Source: Archangium lipolyticum (GTDB lineage: Bacteria; Myxococcota; Myxococcia; Myxococcales; Myxococcaceae). Taken from it: DNA of 64,000 bases. The notes beneath the pieces were generated by a model. The model ran no database searches and was not told the origin of the DNA. It saw only the letters and a program-made list of their open reading frames with translations. Numbering within the stretch: the stretch's first letter is position 1; every line of letters starts with the position of its first letter. The stretch lies in NCBI RefSeq assembly GCF_024623785.1, contig NZ_JANKBZ010000006.1:310001-374000 (forward strand). The letters are read 5' to 3'. Positions 1-10,758 of the stretch are shown in pieces. The position numbers and the translations under genes are program-made.

Positions 1-1522
1 AACGGCCCGAGCGGTCGTTCTTGGCGGAGGCGGCGGCGCGCAGCCGGGTCGACTCGGAGGGCGCGCTCGCCGTGTTCCCCGTGAGGTGGACACGCTCCAG
101 GCGCTCGAAGCCGCGCAGGCGCTCGGGGAAGTGGGCGGACACGAGCCGGCCCACCTCCACGTCGCGCGCCGGGGGGCACGCCTCCGCCAGCGCCTCCGCC
201 ATCTGGAGCGCGTTGACGTAACGGCCCTCCGGCTTCTTCGAGAGCGCCACCTCCATCACCTCCCACACGGGCAGGGCGATGCTGCTGGGACGGCCCAGCG
301 TGTCGTCACAGATGGCGTGCATGGACTCCAGCTCGTCCCCGCGGTCGAACGCGCGCACGCCGGTGAGCGCCTCGAAGAGGATGAGGCCCACGGCGAAGAG
401 GTCGCTGCGCGCGTCCAGGCGGTGGCCCCGCGCCTGCTCCGGTGACATGTAGAGGGGCTTGCCCTTCACGATGCCCGGCAGCGTCACCGTGCGCTGGGCG
501 CGCGCCTTGGCCACGCCGAAGTCCAGCACCTTCACCCGCCCGTCGAAGCCCACCATCAGGTTGTGCGGCGACAAGTCGCGGTGCACCAGGTTCAGCGGCA
601 CCCCGTCCTCCGCCCTGGCGATGTGGGCCGCGTGCAACCCGTGCAGCGCCTGGATGACGACGGCCACCGTCACGGCCGGAGAGGGACGCGTGGTCTTCAG
701 GAGCCGATCGAAGTCCACCCCGCGCACCAGCTCCATCACCAGGAAGTAGGCGCCCTGGGCCTCACCGAAGTCGTAGAAGGTGACGAGGTTGGGGTGTGAC
801 AGCCGCAACCCGATGCGCGCCTCGTCCAGGAACTGCTTCACGATGTCCGGGTCCGAGGCCAGGTGCGGGAGGATGCGCTTGAGCGCCACCAGCCGGCCGA
901 GCCCCTCGGGGCCCCGCGTGCGCGCCACCAGCACCTGTGCCATACCGCCGGTGCCCAGCGGTGTCACCAGCTCGTAGCGGCCGATGCGCCCGCGCGGCCC
1001 CGTCACCGGGTCATCGTCCTGCGGGGCCAGGTCGTCCAGCCGCTCCAGCACGTTGCGCCCGTCGGAGAACGCGAGGAAGGCCACCACCGCGTTGTCCAGC
1101 TGGTCGCCGATGGCGTCCACCAGCTTCATCACCAGCTGGCCGCCGTCGTCGAAGCGCCCCTCCACCACCAACCCCAGGGTGCCCAGCTCCAGCTTGCCGA
1201 GCGCCAGCTGGGAGCAGAAGAGCATCCGCCCGTCCTTCAGGCGGTGCGGGCCCGTCCACTTCGTGGCCTCGAAGACGTCCACCTCCAGCTGGCCCAGCAC
1301 CCGGGTGAGCACCGGGCCCGACGTGCCCCGGAGACAGACGAAGCCGGCGGAGGCGTGCACCAGCCGCGCGCACTGGGTGAGGAACACATCCACCGCCGTG
1401 TCGAGGTCCATGCCTCGCTCCAGGCAGTCCTCGAGGATGTGATCCGCCATCCGCACCACGGCGGTGAGGCCGCGCAGAAAGGCGACTTCTGCTTCGAGCG
1501 AGGGGAATTCCACGGTGCGCAT
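1..1522 (-). CDS. Ser/Thr protein kinase with N-terminal GAF-like region (3' end outside window)
   Basis: Reading leftward from ATG at 1522 gives an open frame to the window edge, so only the first ~507 residues are visible. Residues ~1-175 look like a GAF-type sensory region (my reading, no fixed motif). A Hanks-type kinase domain starts near residue 181: glycine loop LGTGGMAQV, lysine in VALKRIL, catalytic HRDLSPHN (~314), DFGVAK (~334) and the activation segment MSPEQAR. All catalytic residues are present, so it should be active. It lies 45 bp downstream of dnaK on the same strand, with a hairpin between, and may be co-transcribed with grpE-dnaK. Its substrate is unknown. The upstream Shine-Dalgarno is weak. 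Confidence 0.9.
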   Translation of the reverse strand, partial: MRTVEFPSLEAEVAFLRGLTAVVRMADHILEDCLERGMDLDTAVDVFLTQCARLVHASAGFVCLRGTSGPVLTRVLGQLEVDVFEATKWTGPHRLKDGRMLFCSQLALGKLELGTLGLVVEGRFDDGGQLVMKLVDAIGDQLDNAVVAFLAFSDGRNVLERLDDLAPQDDDPVTGPRGRIGRYELVTPLGTGGMAQVLVARTRGPEGLGRLVALKRILPHLASDPDIVKQFLDEARIGLRLSHPNLVTFYDFGEAQGAYFLVMELVRGVDFDRLLKTTRPSPAVTVAVVIQALHGLHAAHIARAEDGVPLNLVHRDLSPHNLMVGFDGRVKVLDFGVAKARAQRTVTLPGIVKGKPLYMSPEQARGHRLDARSDLFAVGLILFEALTGVRAFDRGDELESMHAICDDTLGRPSSIALPVWEVMEVALSKKPEGRYVNALQMAEALAEACPPARDVEVGRLVSAHFPERLRGFERLERVHLTGNTASAPSESTRLRAAASAKNDRSGR

Positions 1523-1536
1523 TGAACACCGGGGAG

Positions 1537-1560
1537 GCGGGCCCCGGGAAGGGGGCCCGC
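1537..1560 (-). terminator. GC hairpin between dnaK and the kinase gene
   Basis: A perfect 9-bp stem (1537-1545 with 1552-1560) and 6-nt loop lie just after the dnaK stop. No T-run follows on the minus strand, so it may be a processing or attenuation hairpin rather than a full terminator. Confidence 0.4.
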
Positions 1561-1567
1561 GCGGGGC

Positions 1568-3400
1568 TCAGGAGCCCGACTTCGACTGGTCCGCGTAGAG
1601 GGCGTCCGCGATGCGGTAGGCGCTGGTCTCCAGTTGCTGGTAGGCCTCCTTGATGGCGGCCGGATCCGAGCCCGTCAGCAGTTCCTTGAGGCGGTCCAGA
1701 TCGGCCTTGATCTCCGTCCGGTCCTTCTCCTGGAGCACATTGCCGTACTCCTCCAGGCTCTTCTCGGTGGTGTAGAGGAGCGAGTCGCAGTTGTTGCGCA
1801 GCTCGGCCAGCTCCTTCTTGAGCTTGTCGTTGGCCTGGTTGGCCTGGGCGTCGGAGATCATCGCCTGGATCTCCGCCTCGGACAGGCCGGAGTTGCCCAC
1901 CACGCGCACCTGCTGGATCTTCCCGGTGCCCAGGTCCTTGGCGCTCACGTGCACGATGCCGTTGGCGTCGATGTCGAAGGACACCTCGATCTGCGGCACG
2001 CCCCGGGGCGCGGGAGGGATGCCCACCAGCTCGAAGCGGGCCAGCGTCTTGTTGTCCACCGCCATCTCGCGCTCACCCTGGAGCACGTGCACGGACACCA
2101 GCGGCTGGTTGTCCACCGCCGTGGAGAACACCTGGCCCTTCTTGCAGGGGATGGTGGTGTTCTTGTCGATGATCTTCGTGAAGACACCGCCGGCCGTCTC
2201 GACACCGAGCGACAGCGGCGTCACGTCCAGCAGGAGGACGTCCTTCACCTCGCCCTTGAGCACGCCGCCCTGGATGGCCGCGCCCACGGCGACGACCTCG
2301 TCCGGGTTGATGCCCTTGTGCGGCTCCTTGCCGAAGAACGCCTTCACCTTCTGCTGCACCGCCGGCATGCGCGTCATGCCGCCCACCAGCAGCACCTGGT
2401 GGATCTGCTGCGCGGTGATGCCCGCGTCCTTGAGCGCGATGCGGCACGGCTCGATGGAGCGCTCCACCAGGTCGGCCACCAGCGCCTCGAAGGTGGCGCG
2501 CTCGACCGTCTCGGTGAGGTGCTTGGGGCCGGTGGCGTCCGCGGTGATGAAGGGGAGGTTGACCTCCGTCTCCGTGGCGCTGGACAGCTCGTGCTTGGCG
2601 CGCTCGGCGGCCTCCTTCAGGCGCTGCAGCGCCATGCGGTCCTTGCGCAGGTCCAGGCCGTTGTTCTGCTCGGCGAAGCGCTTGGCCAGGAAGTCGATGA
2701 GGCGCTGGTCGAAGTCCTCGCCACCCAGGAAGGTGTCGCCGTTGGTGCTCTTGACCTCGAAGACGCCCGAGTTGAGCTCCAGGATGGAGATATCGAACGT
2801 GCCGCCGCCCAGGTCGTACACGGCGATGCGCTCGGCGCCGATGTCACGCACCTTGTCCAGGCCGTAGGCGAGCGCCGCGGCCGTGGGCTCGTTGATGATG
2901 CGCAGCACGTTGAGGCCGGCGATGCGGCCCGCGTCCTTGGTGGCCTGGCGCTGGCTGTCGTTGAAGTAGGCGGGAACGGTGATGACCGCCTCGGTGACGG
3001 GCTCGCCGAGGTAGTCCTCCGCCGTCTGCTTCATCTTCATCAGCACGATGGCGCTGACTTCCGGCGGGCTGTAGCCCTTGCCGCGGATCTCCACCCAGGC
3101 GTCCCCGTTGGGGCTGGGCACCACGCGGAAGGGACTCACGCTGATGGCCTTCTTGGCCTCGGGCGAGTCGAACTTGCGGCCGATGAGCCGCTTGACGGCG
3201 AAGACCGTGTTCTCCGGATTGGTGATGCCCTGACGCTTGGCGATCTGCCCCACCAGGCGCTCACCGGACTCGGTGAAACCCACCATCGACGGCGTGGTGC
3301 GGCTGCCCTCGCTGTTGGGGATGACCACCGGCTCGCCACCCTCCATGACGGCGACGCACGAGTTCGTCGTCCCCAGATCGATTCCAATCACCTTGCCCAT
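1568..3400 (-). CDS. dnaK: Hsp70 chaperone DnaK
   Basis: 610 residues, normal for DnaK. This is an ATP-driven cytoplasmic folding chaperone. Visible signatures are the N-terminal phosphate-1 motif [14 protein letters not shown], phosphate-2 [14 protein letters not shown], adenosine motif [11 protein letters not shown], the linker [15 protein letters not shown] and a substrate-binding beta domain. The C-terminal lid is short and ends in DQSKSGS without the EEVD-like acidic tail of many DnaKs. It starts 6 bp after grpE, so the two form an operon. No DnaJ is adjacent. A grpE-dnaK pair of this type recalls the Myxococcus stk locus, where the DnaK homologue StkA restrains exopolysaccharide production. 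Whether this copy is the housekeeping DnaK or the StkA-type paralogue cannot be settled here. Confidence 0.95.
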   Translation of the reverse strand: MGKVIGIDLGTTNSCVAVMEGGEPVVIPNSEGSRTTPSMVGFTESGERLVGQIAKRQGITNPENTVFAVKRLIGRKFDSPEAKKAISVSPFRVVPSPNGDAWVEIRGKGYSPPEVSAIVLMKMKQTAEDYLGEPVTEAVITVPAYFNDSQRQATKDAGRIAGLNVLRIINEPTAAALAYGLDKVRDIGAERIAVYDLGGGTFDISILELNSGVFEVKSTNGDTFLGGEDFDQRLIDFLAKRFAEQNNGLDLRKDRMALQRLKEAAERAKHELSSATETEVNLPFITADATGPKHLTETVERATFEALVADLVERSIEPCRIALKDAGITAQQIHQVLLVGGMTRMPAVQQKVKAFFGKEPHKGINPDEVVAVGAAIQGGVLKGEVKDVLLLDVTPLSLGVETAGGVFTKIIDKNTTIPCKKGQVFSTAVDNQPLVSVHVLQGEREMAVDNKTLARFELVGIPPAPRGVPQIEVSFDIDANGIVHVSAKDLGTGKIQQVRVVGNSGLSEAEIQAMISDAQANQANDKLKKELAELRNNCDSLLYTTEKSLEEYGNVLQEKDRTEIKADLDRLKELLTGSDPAAIKEAYQQLETSAYRIADALYADQSKSGS

Positions 3401-3406
3401 GACGTC

Positions 3407-4357
3407 CTACTGGCTCCCCGAGGGAGTGGTTCCGGGCTTCGCGGTGGTGGTCCCCCCCGTGGGCTCACCCTCCGGCGTTGCGCTTGAAGAAGTCGGCTCG
3501 GGCGCGGGCGGCGCGTTCTCCGGCGCGCGCGCCACCACGACCAGCGCGGGCCGCATCAACCGCTCATTGAGCATGTAGCCGCGCACGGCCTCGTAGAGGA
3601 CGTGGCCCGAGGGCACCGCGGCGCTCTCCACCTGCTGCATGGCCTCGTGCAGGCGCGGGTCGAACGGCTGGCCGACGGCGGAGAAGCCCTTCACGCCATG
3701 CTTGCCGAACGCGCTGTCGAAGAGCTTGCGCGTCATCTCCACGCCCGTGCGGAGGCTCTCGAAATCAGAGGACTTCTGGGCCGCCTCCAGCGCGCGGTCC
3801 AGGTTGTCCACCACCGGGAGGAAGTCCTTGAGCAGGCGCTCGGAGCCGAACTTCTGGACCTCCTCCTTCTCCTTCTGGGCGCGCTTCTTGTAGTTCTCCA
3901 GGTCGGCCGTGGCGCGCAGGCCGCGCTCGTGGCTGTCCTTGAGGCGCTCCATCATCTCGCGGCCCTTGGACTGGCTGAACTCGAGCTGCTGGCGCGTCTC
4001 CCCCAGCTCGCGCTGGGACTGCTCCAGCTGCTGGCGCGCCTCCGCCAGCTCGCGCCGGGTCTGCTCCAGCGCGGTCGCCAGCGCGAAGGTGTCGTCGGAG
4101 CGGGTGGAGGGCTCCTCGAAGACGGACGGCGGCATGTCCACCTCCAGGGTCATCCCCCCTTCGGGAAGCTCCACATCCAGCGTCCGTCCACCCTCGGGGA
4201 ATTCCACCTCTTGCGTCCTCCCGCCCAGGGACGCCTCGTCCTCCTCCGGAGGGGGAGTCTCGGCGCGACGCTCCACGCTCTTCAGCGCGGCGTCGATGAC
4301 GTCTTGAGAGATGTGGGTCTGGAAGCTGCCCTTCTCGTCGCGGTTCGAGTCGGCCAC
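3407..4357 (-). CDS. grpE: GrpE nucleotide-exchange factor with long N-terminal extension
   Basis: 316 residues, against roughly 170-210 for ordinary GrpE. The C-terminal part (from ~150 to 290) is a standard Grp[15 protein letters not shown] coiled coil, [11 protein letters not shown], and the head with [12 protein letters not shown] and PALVVVA. It should release ADP from DnaK. The extra N-terminus holds an 11-residue unit repeated three times (residues 45-77, pattern GGxTxxVExPE), then heptads rich in [11 protein letters not shown] that extend the coiled coil. The C-terminal tail is Pro/Thr/Ser-rich. It is the first gene of the grpE-dnaK pair. The role of the extension is unknown. Confidence 0.93.
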   Translation of the reverse strand: MADSNRDEKGSFQTHISQDVIDAALKSVERRAETPPPEEDEASLGGRTQEVEFPEGGRTLDVELPEGGMTLEVDMPPSVFEEPSTRSDDTFALATALEQTRRELAEARQQLEQSQRELGETRQQLEFSQSKGREMMERLKDSHERGLRATADLENYKKRAQKEKEEVQKFGSERLLKDFLPVVDNLDRALEAAQKSSDFESLRTGVEMTRKLFDSAFGKHGVKGFSAVGQPFDPRLHEAMQQVESAAVPSGHVLYEAVRGYMLNERLMRPALVVVARAPENAPPAPEPTSSSATPEGEPTGGTTTAKPGTTPSGSQ

Positions 4358-4400
4358 GCGCGCACTATGTCATGGGGCCGGGGTCGATCCAACCGCCCTG

Positions 4401-4425
4401 GGGGCGGCCGGAGGTTGGCCGCCCC
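4401..4425. terminator. Strong hairpin between grpE and the H1-like gene
   Basis: A perfect 9-bp stem GGGGCGGCC/GGCCGCCCC (4401-4409, 4417-4425) with a 7-nt loop lies directly downstream of the stop of the H1-like gene. No clear U-tract is present on the minus strand, and only TTT on the plus. It probably ends transcription of the upstream minus gene before grpE. Confidence 0.45.
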
Positions 4426-4443
4426 TTTCCCGCCTCCCAGACG

Positions 4444-4944
4444 TCAGGTCGCCGGGCGGGAGGGCTTCTTGCGGCCGATGGACTTCTGGGGGCCCTTCCT
4501 GGCCGCGGCCTTCTTGGCGGCGGTCTTCTGGGCGGGAGCCTTGGCGGCCGTCTTCTTGCGGCCGATGGACTTGGTGCCCGCCTTCTTCGCGGCCTGGGGA
4601 CGGGGCGCCGGTTCGGAGCGGGGACTCGACTCCTGCCGGGGGCCGGGCTCCGGGCTCGGCTGGGGAGCCGGCGCGGAGGCCGCCTGCTCCTTGAAAGCAC
4701 CCTCGACGGTGTCCTCGACGTGGCGCACGGCCGACTCGAGCCGCTCCGCCGCCTGCTTGCCCGTGGCCACCGCCCAGGTGCGCAGGTTCTCCAGCCCCTC
4801 CCTCACCTTGGCCTGCTTGGCGGGGTCCTTCACCTCCACCATCAGCCGCTGCGCCTCGGTCTTGAGCTCCTCGCCGGTGCGCTTGAGCTCCTCACCGGAG
4901 CGCTTGAGGAAGTCCATCAGCTGCTTGTCCCATTTCTCGGCCAT
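4444..4944 (-). CDS. Histone-H1-like basic-tailed protein
   Basis: 166 residues from ATG 4944, chosen because GGAGGAGAG precedes it. The N-terminal ~85 residues are a charged amphipathic helical region (KRSGEELKRTGEELKTEAQRL). The C-terminal half is Pro/Ser-rich and then Lys/Ala-rich, with KTAAKKAAARKG and two copies of KSIGRKK, the style of bacterial H1-like DNA-binding tails. It is divergent from the DUF4476 gene across 150 bp. It may bind DNA or another polyanion; the partner is unknown. Confidence 0.75.
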   Translation of the reverse strand: MAEKWDKQLMDFLKRSGEELKRTGEELKTEAQRLMVEVKDPAKQAKVREGLENLRTWAVATGKQAAERLESAVRHVEDTVEGAFKEQAASAPAPQPSPEPGPRQESSPRSEPAPRPQAAKKAGTKSIGRKKTAAKAPAQKTAAKKAAARKGPQKSIGRKKPSRPAT

Positions 4945-5094
4945 CAGTCTCTCTCCTCCATCACGGGCGGTGCGAGCCGCTGGGCCCGGAGCCGGGCAGG
5001 CTATACTGATTCGCCAGTCGGGCGAGCGCGGGAACATCCATCAGACTGCACACCTGTCCGGCGTACAAAACAATCCTCACCCCTGGAGAGACGG

Positions 5095-5787
5095 ATGAGA
5101 GCGGTACTGATTGCCGTGGCGACCCTGCTGGCCGTCCCGGCCCTGGCCCAGAACAAGAGCACGGAGAAGAGCACGGAGGCCAAATCCGCCCCCCAGACCG
5201 CGCCGGTCCGGCCGCCTCCGCCCAACGGCAACCCGGGCACCACGGGCTTCCCGGACACGGCGGGCAACCCGGTGGTGGTGGAGCGTGACGCGCTCATCCT
5301 TCAGCTCGCGAGCATCAACGAGAAGCTCGCCACCGCCGCGGGCCGGGCGAAGAAGGACCGGCAGCTCCAGCAGCTGATCGACAGCGCCCGCGCGGACCTC
5401 AAGGAGGTGGGCCGGCAGGTGACGAACGCCCCACCGGCGCAGCGCCCGGAGCCCTCGCGTCCGCCGCCTCCTTTGCCGCAGCCGCACCCGCCCACGGCGC
5501 AGCCCATCACCGATGCCATGCTGCGCTCGCTGGTGGCGGCCATCCGCAACGAGCCCTTCGCGGATGATCAGCTCGCCGTGCTGGAGCAGGCGGCCTCCTC
5601 CCAGTACTTCCTGGTGGCCCAGACGCAGGACATCCTCCGCCACATCAACTTCTCCAAGGACAAGCTGAAGGCCCTGCGCCTGATGCGCCCGCACCTGCTG
5701 GACATGGAGAACAGCTTCAAGCTGTACGAGTCCTTCCAGTACTCCAACGACAAGGACGAGCTGCGCCGCATCCTGGCGGCTCAGTAG
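5095..5787 (+). CDS. Secreted DUF4476 protein
   Basis: 230 residues. The ATG at 5095 follows GGAGAGACGG. A signal peptide (MRAVLIAVATLLAVPALAQ) precedes a low-complexity Lys/Glu then Pro-rich stretch, a short helical region, a second Pro-rich linker (~115-140) and a C-terminal helical repeat domain of the DUF4476 type (from DAMLRSLVAAIRNEPF to the end, with alternating FADDQLAVLE and NFSKDKLKALRLM units). The function of DUF4476 is unknown. The next gene begins 3 bp after the stop, so they form an operon. A TATACT sequence at 5002-5007 is a possible -10 element, but no matching -35 is visible. Confidence 0.85.
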   Translation: MRAVLIAVATLLAVPALAQNKSTEKSTEAKSAPQTAPVRPPPPNGNPGTTGFPDTAGNPVVVERDALILQLASINEKLATAAGRAKKDRQLQQLIDSARADLKEVGRQVTNAPPAQRPEPSRPPPPLPQPHPPTAQPITDAMLRSLVAAIRNEPFADDQLAVLEQAASSQYFLVAQTQDILRHINFSKDKLKALRLMRPHLLDMENSFKLYESFQYSNDKDELRRILAAQ

Positions 5788-5790
5788 GCC

Positions 5791-6807
5791 ATGCCACGCC
5801 CCCTTCCGCTCATCCGCCTGCTGGGAACGCTCGCCGTTCTCACCCTCCTTTGCGCCTGCCAGAGGCCCTCCGAGCAGGACGACCCGCTCCACGATGCCGG
5901 GACGAGAGCGGACGCGGGCCTTCCCGGTGGTGATGCCGGAACGGCCGGGGATGCGGGCACGTCTTCCCTGGCGTTCAGCGCGGGCAACTGGAACCTCGAG
6001 TGGTTCGGGTCCACGGCCGACGGTCCGGCCGACGAGCAGCTCCAGCTCGACAACGCGCGGAAGATCATCTCCACGGCCGGAGCGGACTTCTGGGGCCTGG
6101 CGGAGCTCGTCGATGCCACGCACTTCGCGGCACTGAAGCAGCAGCTGCCCGGCTACGACGGCTTCATGGCCAGTGACCCGCGCATCCCCTCCGGCTCGTA
6201 CTACTACTCGGACTCCGAGCAGAAGGTGGGCATCCTCTACCGGCCGGACGTGGTCACCGTGCGGGACGCGAAGCTCATCCTGACCTCGAGCAACTACGAC
6301 TTCGGCACGCGGCCTCCGCTGCGCGTGGACCTGCGCATCACCCGCAACGGGGTGAGCGTGGACCTGGTGGCCATCGTGCTGCACATGAAGGCGCTCTCCG
6401 ACGTGGAGTCCTATGACCGCCGCCAGCGGGCGGCGCTGGCGCTCCAGGACTATCTGGACACGAACCTGCCGGATGCGCGCGTCCTCGTGCTCGGAGACTG
6501 GAACGACGACGTGGACGTCTCCATCACCCGCGACCCCAACGTCGTCAACGGCTACATGCCCACGCCGTACAGGAACTTCCTCGACGCTCCGGCGGAGTAC
6601 AGCTTCCTCACCCGGCCCCTGTCCCTCGCGGGCCAGCGAAGCACGGTGAACAACACCCAGTTCATCGACCACCAGCTCGTCAGCAACGAGCTGCTCTCGA
6701 ATTACGTGAGCGGCTCGGCCCAGCGCGTGATGCCGGGCAGCGACATCCCCCAGTACGGCACCACCACGTCGGACCACTACCCGGTGCTCAGCCGCTTCGC
6801 GTTCTAG
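5791..6807 (+). CDS. Endonuclease/exonuclease/phosphatase-family lipoprotein
   Basis: 338 residues. The N-terminal lipoprotein signal ends in LLCAC, so Cys should be lipidated. A Gly/Ala/Asp-rich linker leads to an EEP-fold hydrolase: GNWNLEWF at the start (Asn/Glu metal site), LVLGDWNDDV in the middle (catalytic Asp-x-Asn) and TTSDHYPV near the end (Asp-His pair). The fold covers DNases and phosphoesterases, so a secreted, membrane-anchored nuclease is likely, but the substrate is not fixed. It starts 3 bp after the DUF4476 gene. Confidence 0.87.
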   Translation: MPRPLPLIRLLGTLAVLTLLCACQRPSEQDDPLHDAGTRADAGLPGGDAGTAGDAGTSSLAFSAGNWNLEWFGSTADGPADEQLQLDNARKIISTAGADFWGLAELVDATHFAALKQQLPGYDGFMASDPRIPSGSYYYSDSEQKVGILYRPDVVTVRDAKLILTSSNYDFGTRPPLRVDLRITRNGVSVDLVAIVLHMKALSDVESYDRRQRAALALQDYLDTNLPDARVLVLGDWNDDVDVSITRDPNVVNGYMPTPYRNFLDAPAEYSFLTRPLSLAGQRSTVNNTQFIDHQLVSNELLSNYVSGSAQRVMPGSDIPQYGTTTSDHYPVLSRFAF

Positions 6808-6903
6808 CCCGTCCGCTCGGAGACCATACGGCCTTCCGAGCGCCCTCCCTGGCACGCCGCCGCGTGTGCCTACCTTTGGAAACGCCAGAGGACGGGAGGG
6901 ACG

Positions 6904-7773
6904 ATGGCGAACGAGATTGGCCGGAAGGCCTCGGAGCTGAAGCGGCAGGGAGACCACCTCGGGACCCAGGCGATGCACAACCCCTGGACGGAGCGGCTTG
7001 CCCGCCTGGGCTACCTGGCCAAGGGCGTGGTGTACGCGGTCATCGGGGTGCTCGCGCTGCAGGTGGCCTTCGGCCAGGGCGGCGAGACGACCGATACCCA
7101 TGGCGCACTGACCACGCTGTCCCAGCAGACCGGGGGCACGGTGCTGCTCGCGGTCGTGGCCGTGGGCATGGTGGGTTACGTCCTCTGGCGCGTGGTGCAG
7201 GCCTGGATGGATCCGGATGGCAAGGGCACCGGCGCGAAGGGGCTCGTCACGCGAGCGGGCTATCTCGTGAGCGCGGGCGTCTACACCTTCCTCGCGGTGT
7301 CGGCCTTCCGCCTGGTGCTGGGCAGCGGAGGCGGCGGCGGGCATGGAGACCAGAGCGCCCAGACGTGGACGGCCCGGTTGATGTCGCAGCCCTTCGGACA
7401 GGCCCTGGTGGCCGTGGTGGGCCTCGTCATCGCCGGAGTCGGCATCTGGCAGGCCTACAAGGCGTGGAAGGAGAAGTTCCGCGACAAGCTGCGGCTGGAC
7501 GGGATGCGGCCGCACCAGGCCGAGTGGGCGGTGCGCATCTCCAAGCTGGGCATCCTCGCGCGAGGCCTGGTGTTCGTGATGATGGGCGTGTTCCTCGTCC
7601 AGGCGGCGCTCACCGCCAACCCGCGGCGGGCCCATGGACTGGACGGCGCCCTGGCGACGCTCGCGGCCCAACCCTACGGGGCGGTGCTGCTGGCCCTGGC
7701 CGCGGCGGGCCTCGTGGCCTATGCCGTCTACATGGCGCTCGAGGCCCGGTACCGCCGCTTCCTGGGGGCCTAG
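6904..7773 (+). CDS. DUF1206 integral membrane protein
   Basis: 289 residues, with GGAGGGACG just before ATG 6904. After a ~30-residue charged N-terminus come three similar two-helix units, each starting with a WTxRLARLGYLAKGVVYxxIG-like pattern (near residues 33, 115 and 200, the later ones as VTRAGYLVSAGVY and ISKLGILARGLVF). This internal threefold repeat is typical of DUF1206, giving about six membrane segments. The function is unknown. Confidence 0.85.
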   Translation: MANEIGRKASELKRQGDHLGTQAMHNPWTERLARLGYLAKGVVYAVIGVLALQVAFGQGGETTDTHGALTTLSQQTGGTVLLAVVAVGMVGYVLWRVVQAWMDPDGKGTGAKGLVTRAGYLVSAGVYTFLAVSAFRLVLGSGGGGGHGDQSAQTWTARLMSQPFGQALVAVVGLVIAGVGIWQAYKAWKEKFRDKLRLDGMRPHQAEWAVRISKLGILARGLVFVMMGVFLVQAALTANPRRAHGLDGALATLAAQPYGAVLLALAAAGLVAYAVYMALEARYRRFLGA

Positions 7774-7846
7774 CCGCCCCTCGTGCGCTCCATCCGGCGG
7801 CGGTAGCTTTCCCGGTGTGCCCGGCGTATGAGTCACCCGCGCCGCC

Positions 7847-8713
7847 ATGCTCCGCTCCCGCCTCTACCTCCTCGCCGCCGCCGTGCTCTGGTCCACGGCC
7901 GGCGCCGCCGTGAAGCTGTCCACCCTTTCGGGCTGGCAGATCGCCTCCGGGCGCTCCCTCGTCGCCGCGCTGGTGCTCGCGCTCGCCATCCCCGCCGGCC
8001 GCCGGCGTCTGTCCTGGCGAGGCATCGCCGCGGCGGTGGCCTACGCGGGCACGGTGGTGCTCTTCATCCTCGCCAACAAGCTCACCACCTCGGCCAACGC
8101 CATCTTCCTGCAGGACACCGCGCCGCTCTACGTGTTGCTCCTGTCGCCGCTCCTGCTGCGCGAGCGCCCCTCCCGCGGCGAGCTGGCCGCCGTCCCCGTG
8201 TTCCTGCTCGGCCTGAGCCTCTTCTTCCTCGACCAGCTCGACCCCGGGCAGCTCCTGGGCAACGTGCTGGCCCTGGCCTCGGGCCTCGCCTTCGCCCTGT
8301 GCATCCTCGGGCTGCGCGCGGTGGGCGAGGAGGGCTCCGCGGTGCTCGTGTGGGGCAACCTCATCGCCGGCGCCAGCGTACTGTTGCCCGCGCTCGGAGG
8401 ACCCGCGCCCACGGCGCTGGACCTCGGGCTGCTCGTCTTCCTCGGCGTGTTCCAGCTCGGCATGGCCTACGCCCTCTTCCAGCGTGGTCTGCGCGAGACG
8501 CCCGCGGTGGAGGCCTCGCTGCTCATCCTGCTGGAGCCGGTGCTCAACCCGGTGTGGACCTTCCTCTTCGCGGGCGAGAGGCCCGGGAAGTGGGCGCTCG
8601 TGGGCGGCACCATCATCCTGCTCGCCACCGCGTGGCGCACACTGCTGGGCTCCCGGGGCGGCAATGCGTCCCCGGCCAAGGAGACTCCGGCGCACGAGGG
8701 TGCCGGGAGCTGA
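7847..8713 (+). CDS. EamA/DMT-superfamily transporter
   Basis: 288 residues with about ten hydrophobic helices in two EamA repeats. The first opens with LAAAVLWSTAGAAVKL and includes RSLVAALVLALAIP. The second begins near LGNVLALASGLAFALCIL and ends with EPVLNPVWTFLFAGERPG, a hallmark of the family. It probably exports small metabolites across the inner membrane; the substrate cannot be read from sequence. The C-terminus is a short charged tail. ATG is preceded by a GC-rich sequence without a clear Shine-Dalgarno. Confidence 0.88.
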   Translation: MLRSRLYLLAAAVLWSTAGAAVKLSTLSGWQIASGRSLVAALVLALAIPAGRRRLSWRGIAAAVAYAGTVVLFILANKLTTSANAIFLQDTAPLYVLLLSPLLLRERPSRGELAAVPVFLLGLSLFFLDQLDPGQLLGNVLALASGLAFALCILGLRAVGEEGSAVLVWGNLIAGASVLLPALGGPAPTALDLGLLVFLGVFQLGMAYALFQRGLRETPAVEASLLILLEPVLNPVWTFLFAGERPGKWALVGGTIILLATAWRTLLGSRGGNASPAKETPAHEGAGS

Positions 8714-8734
8714 GCGGACCCGGCCCCGGAGTGC

Positions 8735-8974
8735 TCAGTCGTACTTTCCGGAGTCGGCGAAGCGGAGCGCGCACCGGAAGCACACGAACAGGCACAGGAG
8801 GGTCGCGAACGCCCAGGAGCCCGCCCCCCGCAGCACCAGGGCGTCCTCGTACCGCAAGAAGCCCAGCGCGTGCCCCAGCCAGTGAAAGGCGCAGAACAAC
8901 GCCCCCGCCAACGCGGCGAGGGCGGCCAGGAGCCAGAGAGCGATGCGCGTCCTGCGCGCGGCCATCGGGGACAT
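8735..8974 (-). CDS. Small two-helix membrane protein
   Basis: 79 residues from ATG 8974 (an ATG three codons later is an alternative). Two hydrophobic segments, ALWLLAALAALAGALFCAF and GSWAFATLLCLFVCFRCAL, are separated by a short loop. It lies 32 bp after the FAD monooxygenase on the same strand. I do not recognise the family. Confidence 0.6.
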   Translation of the reverse strand: MSPMAARRTRIALWLLAALAALAGALFCAFHWLGHALGFLRYEDALVLRGAGSWAFATLLCLFVCFRCALRFADSGKYD

Positions 8975-9006
8975 GCCGCCCCATGTTACCAGGGCGACCC
9001 GACCCC

Positions 9007-10683
<1,677 letters not shown>

Positions 10684-10758
10684 GCGGTGTCTCCCCCTGC
10701 CGGCCTTCACGGCCGGTGCGTGTCACCTTGACACAGGAGACCCACGGCGCCCAGCGGC

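Noticed and set aside
1634-3487. A 617-codon open frame antisense to dnaK
   Set aside because: It mirrors the GC-rich codon pattern of dnaK (low stop density on the opposite strand), shows no recognisable motif, and dnaK is certain.
5002-5007. TATACT as a promoter -10
   Set aside because: No -35 at the right distance on either strand; mentioned only in the neighbouring gene entry.
5077-7848. A 923-codon minus frame across three plus genes
   Set aside because: It crosses the DUF4476, nuclease and DUF1206 genes, which are all supported by motifs; the frame is low complexity.
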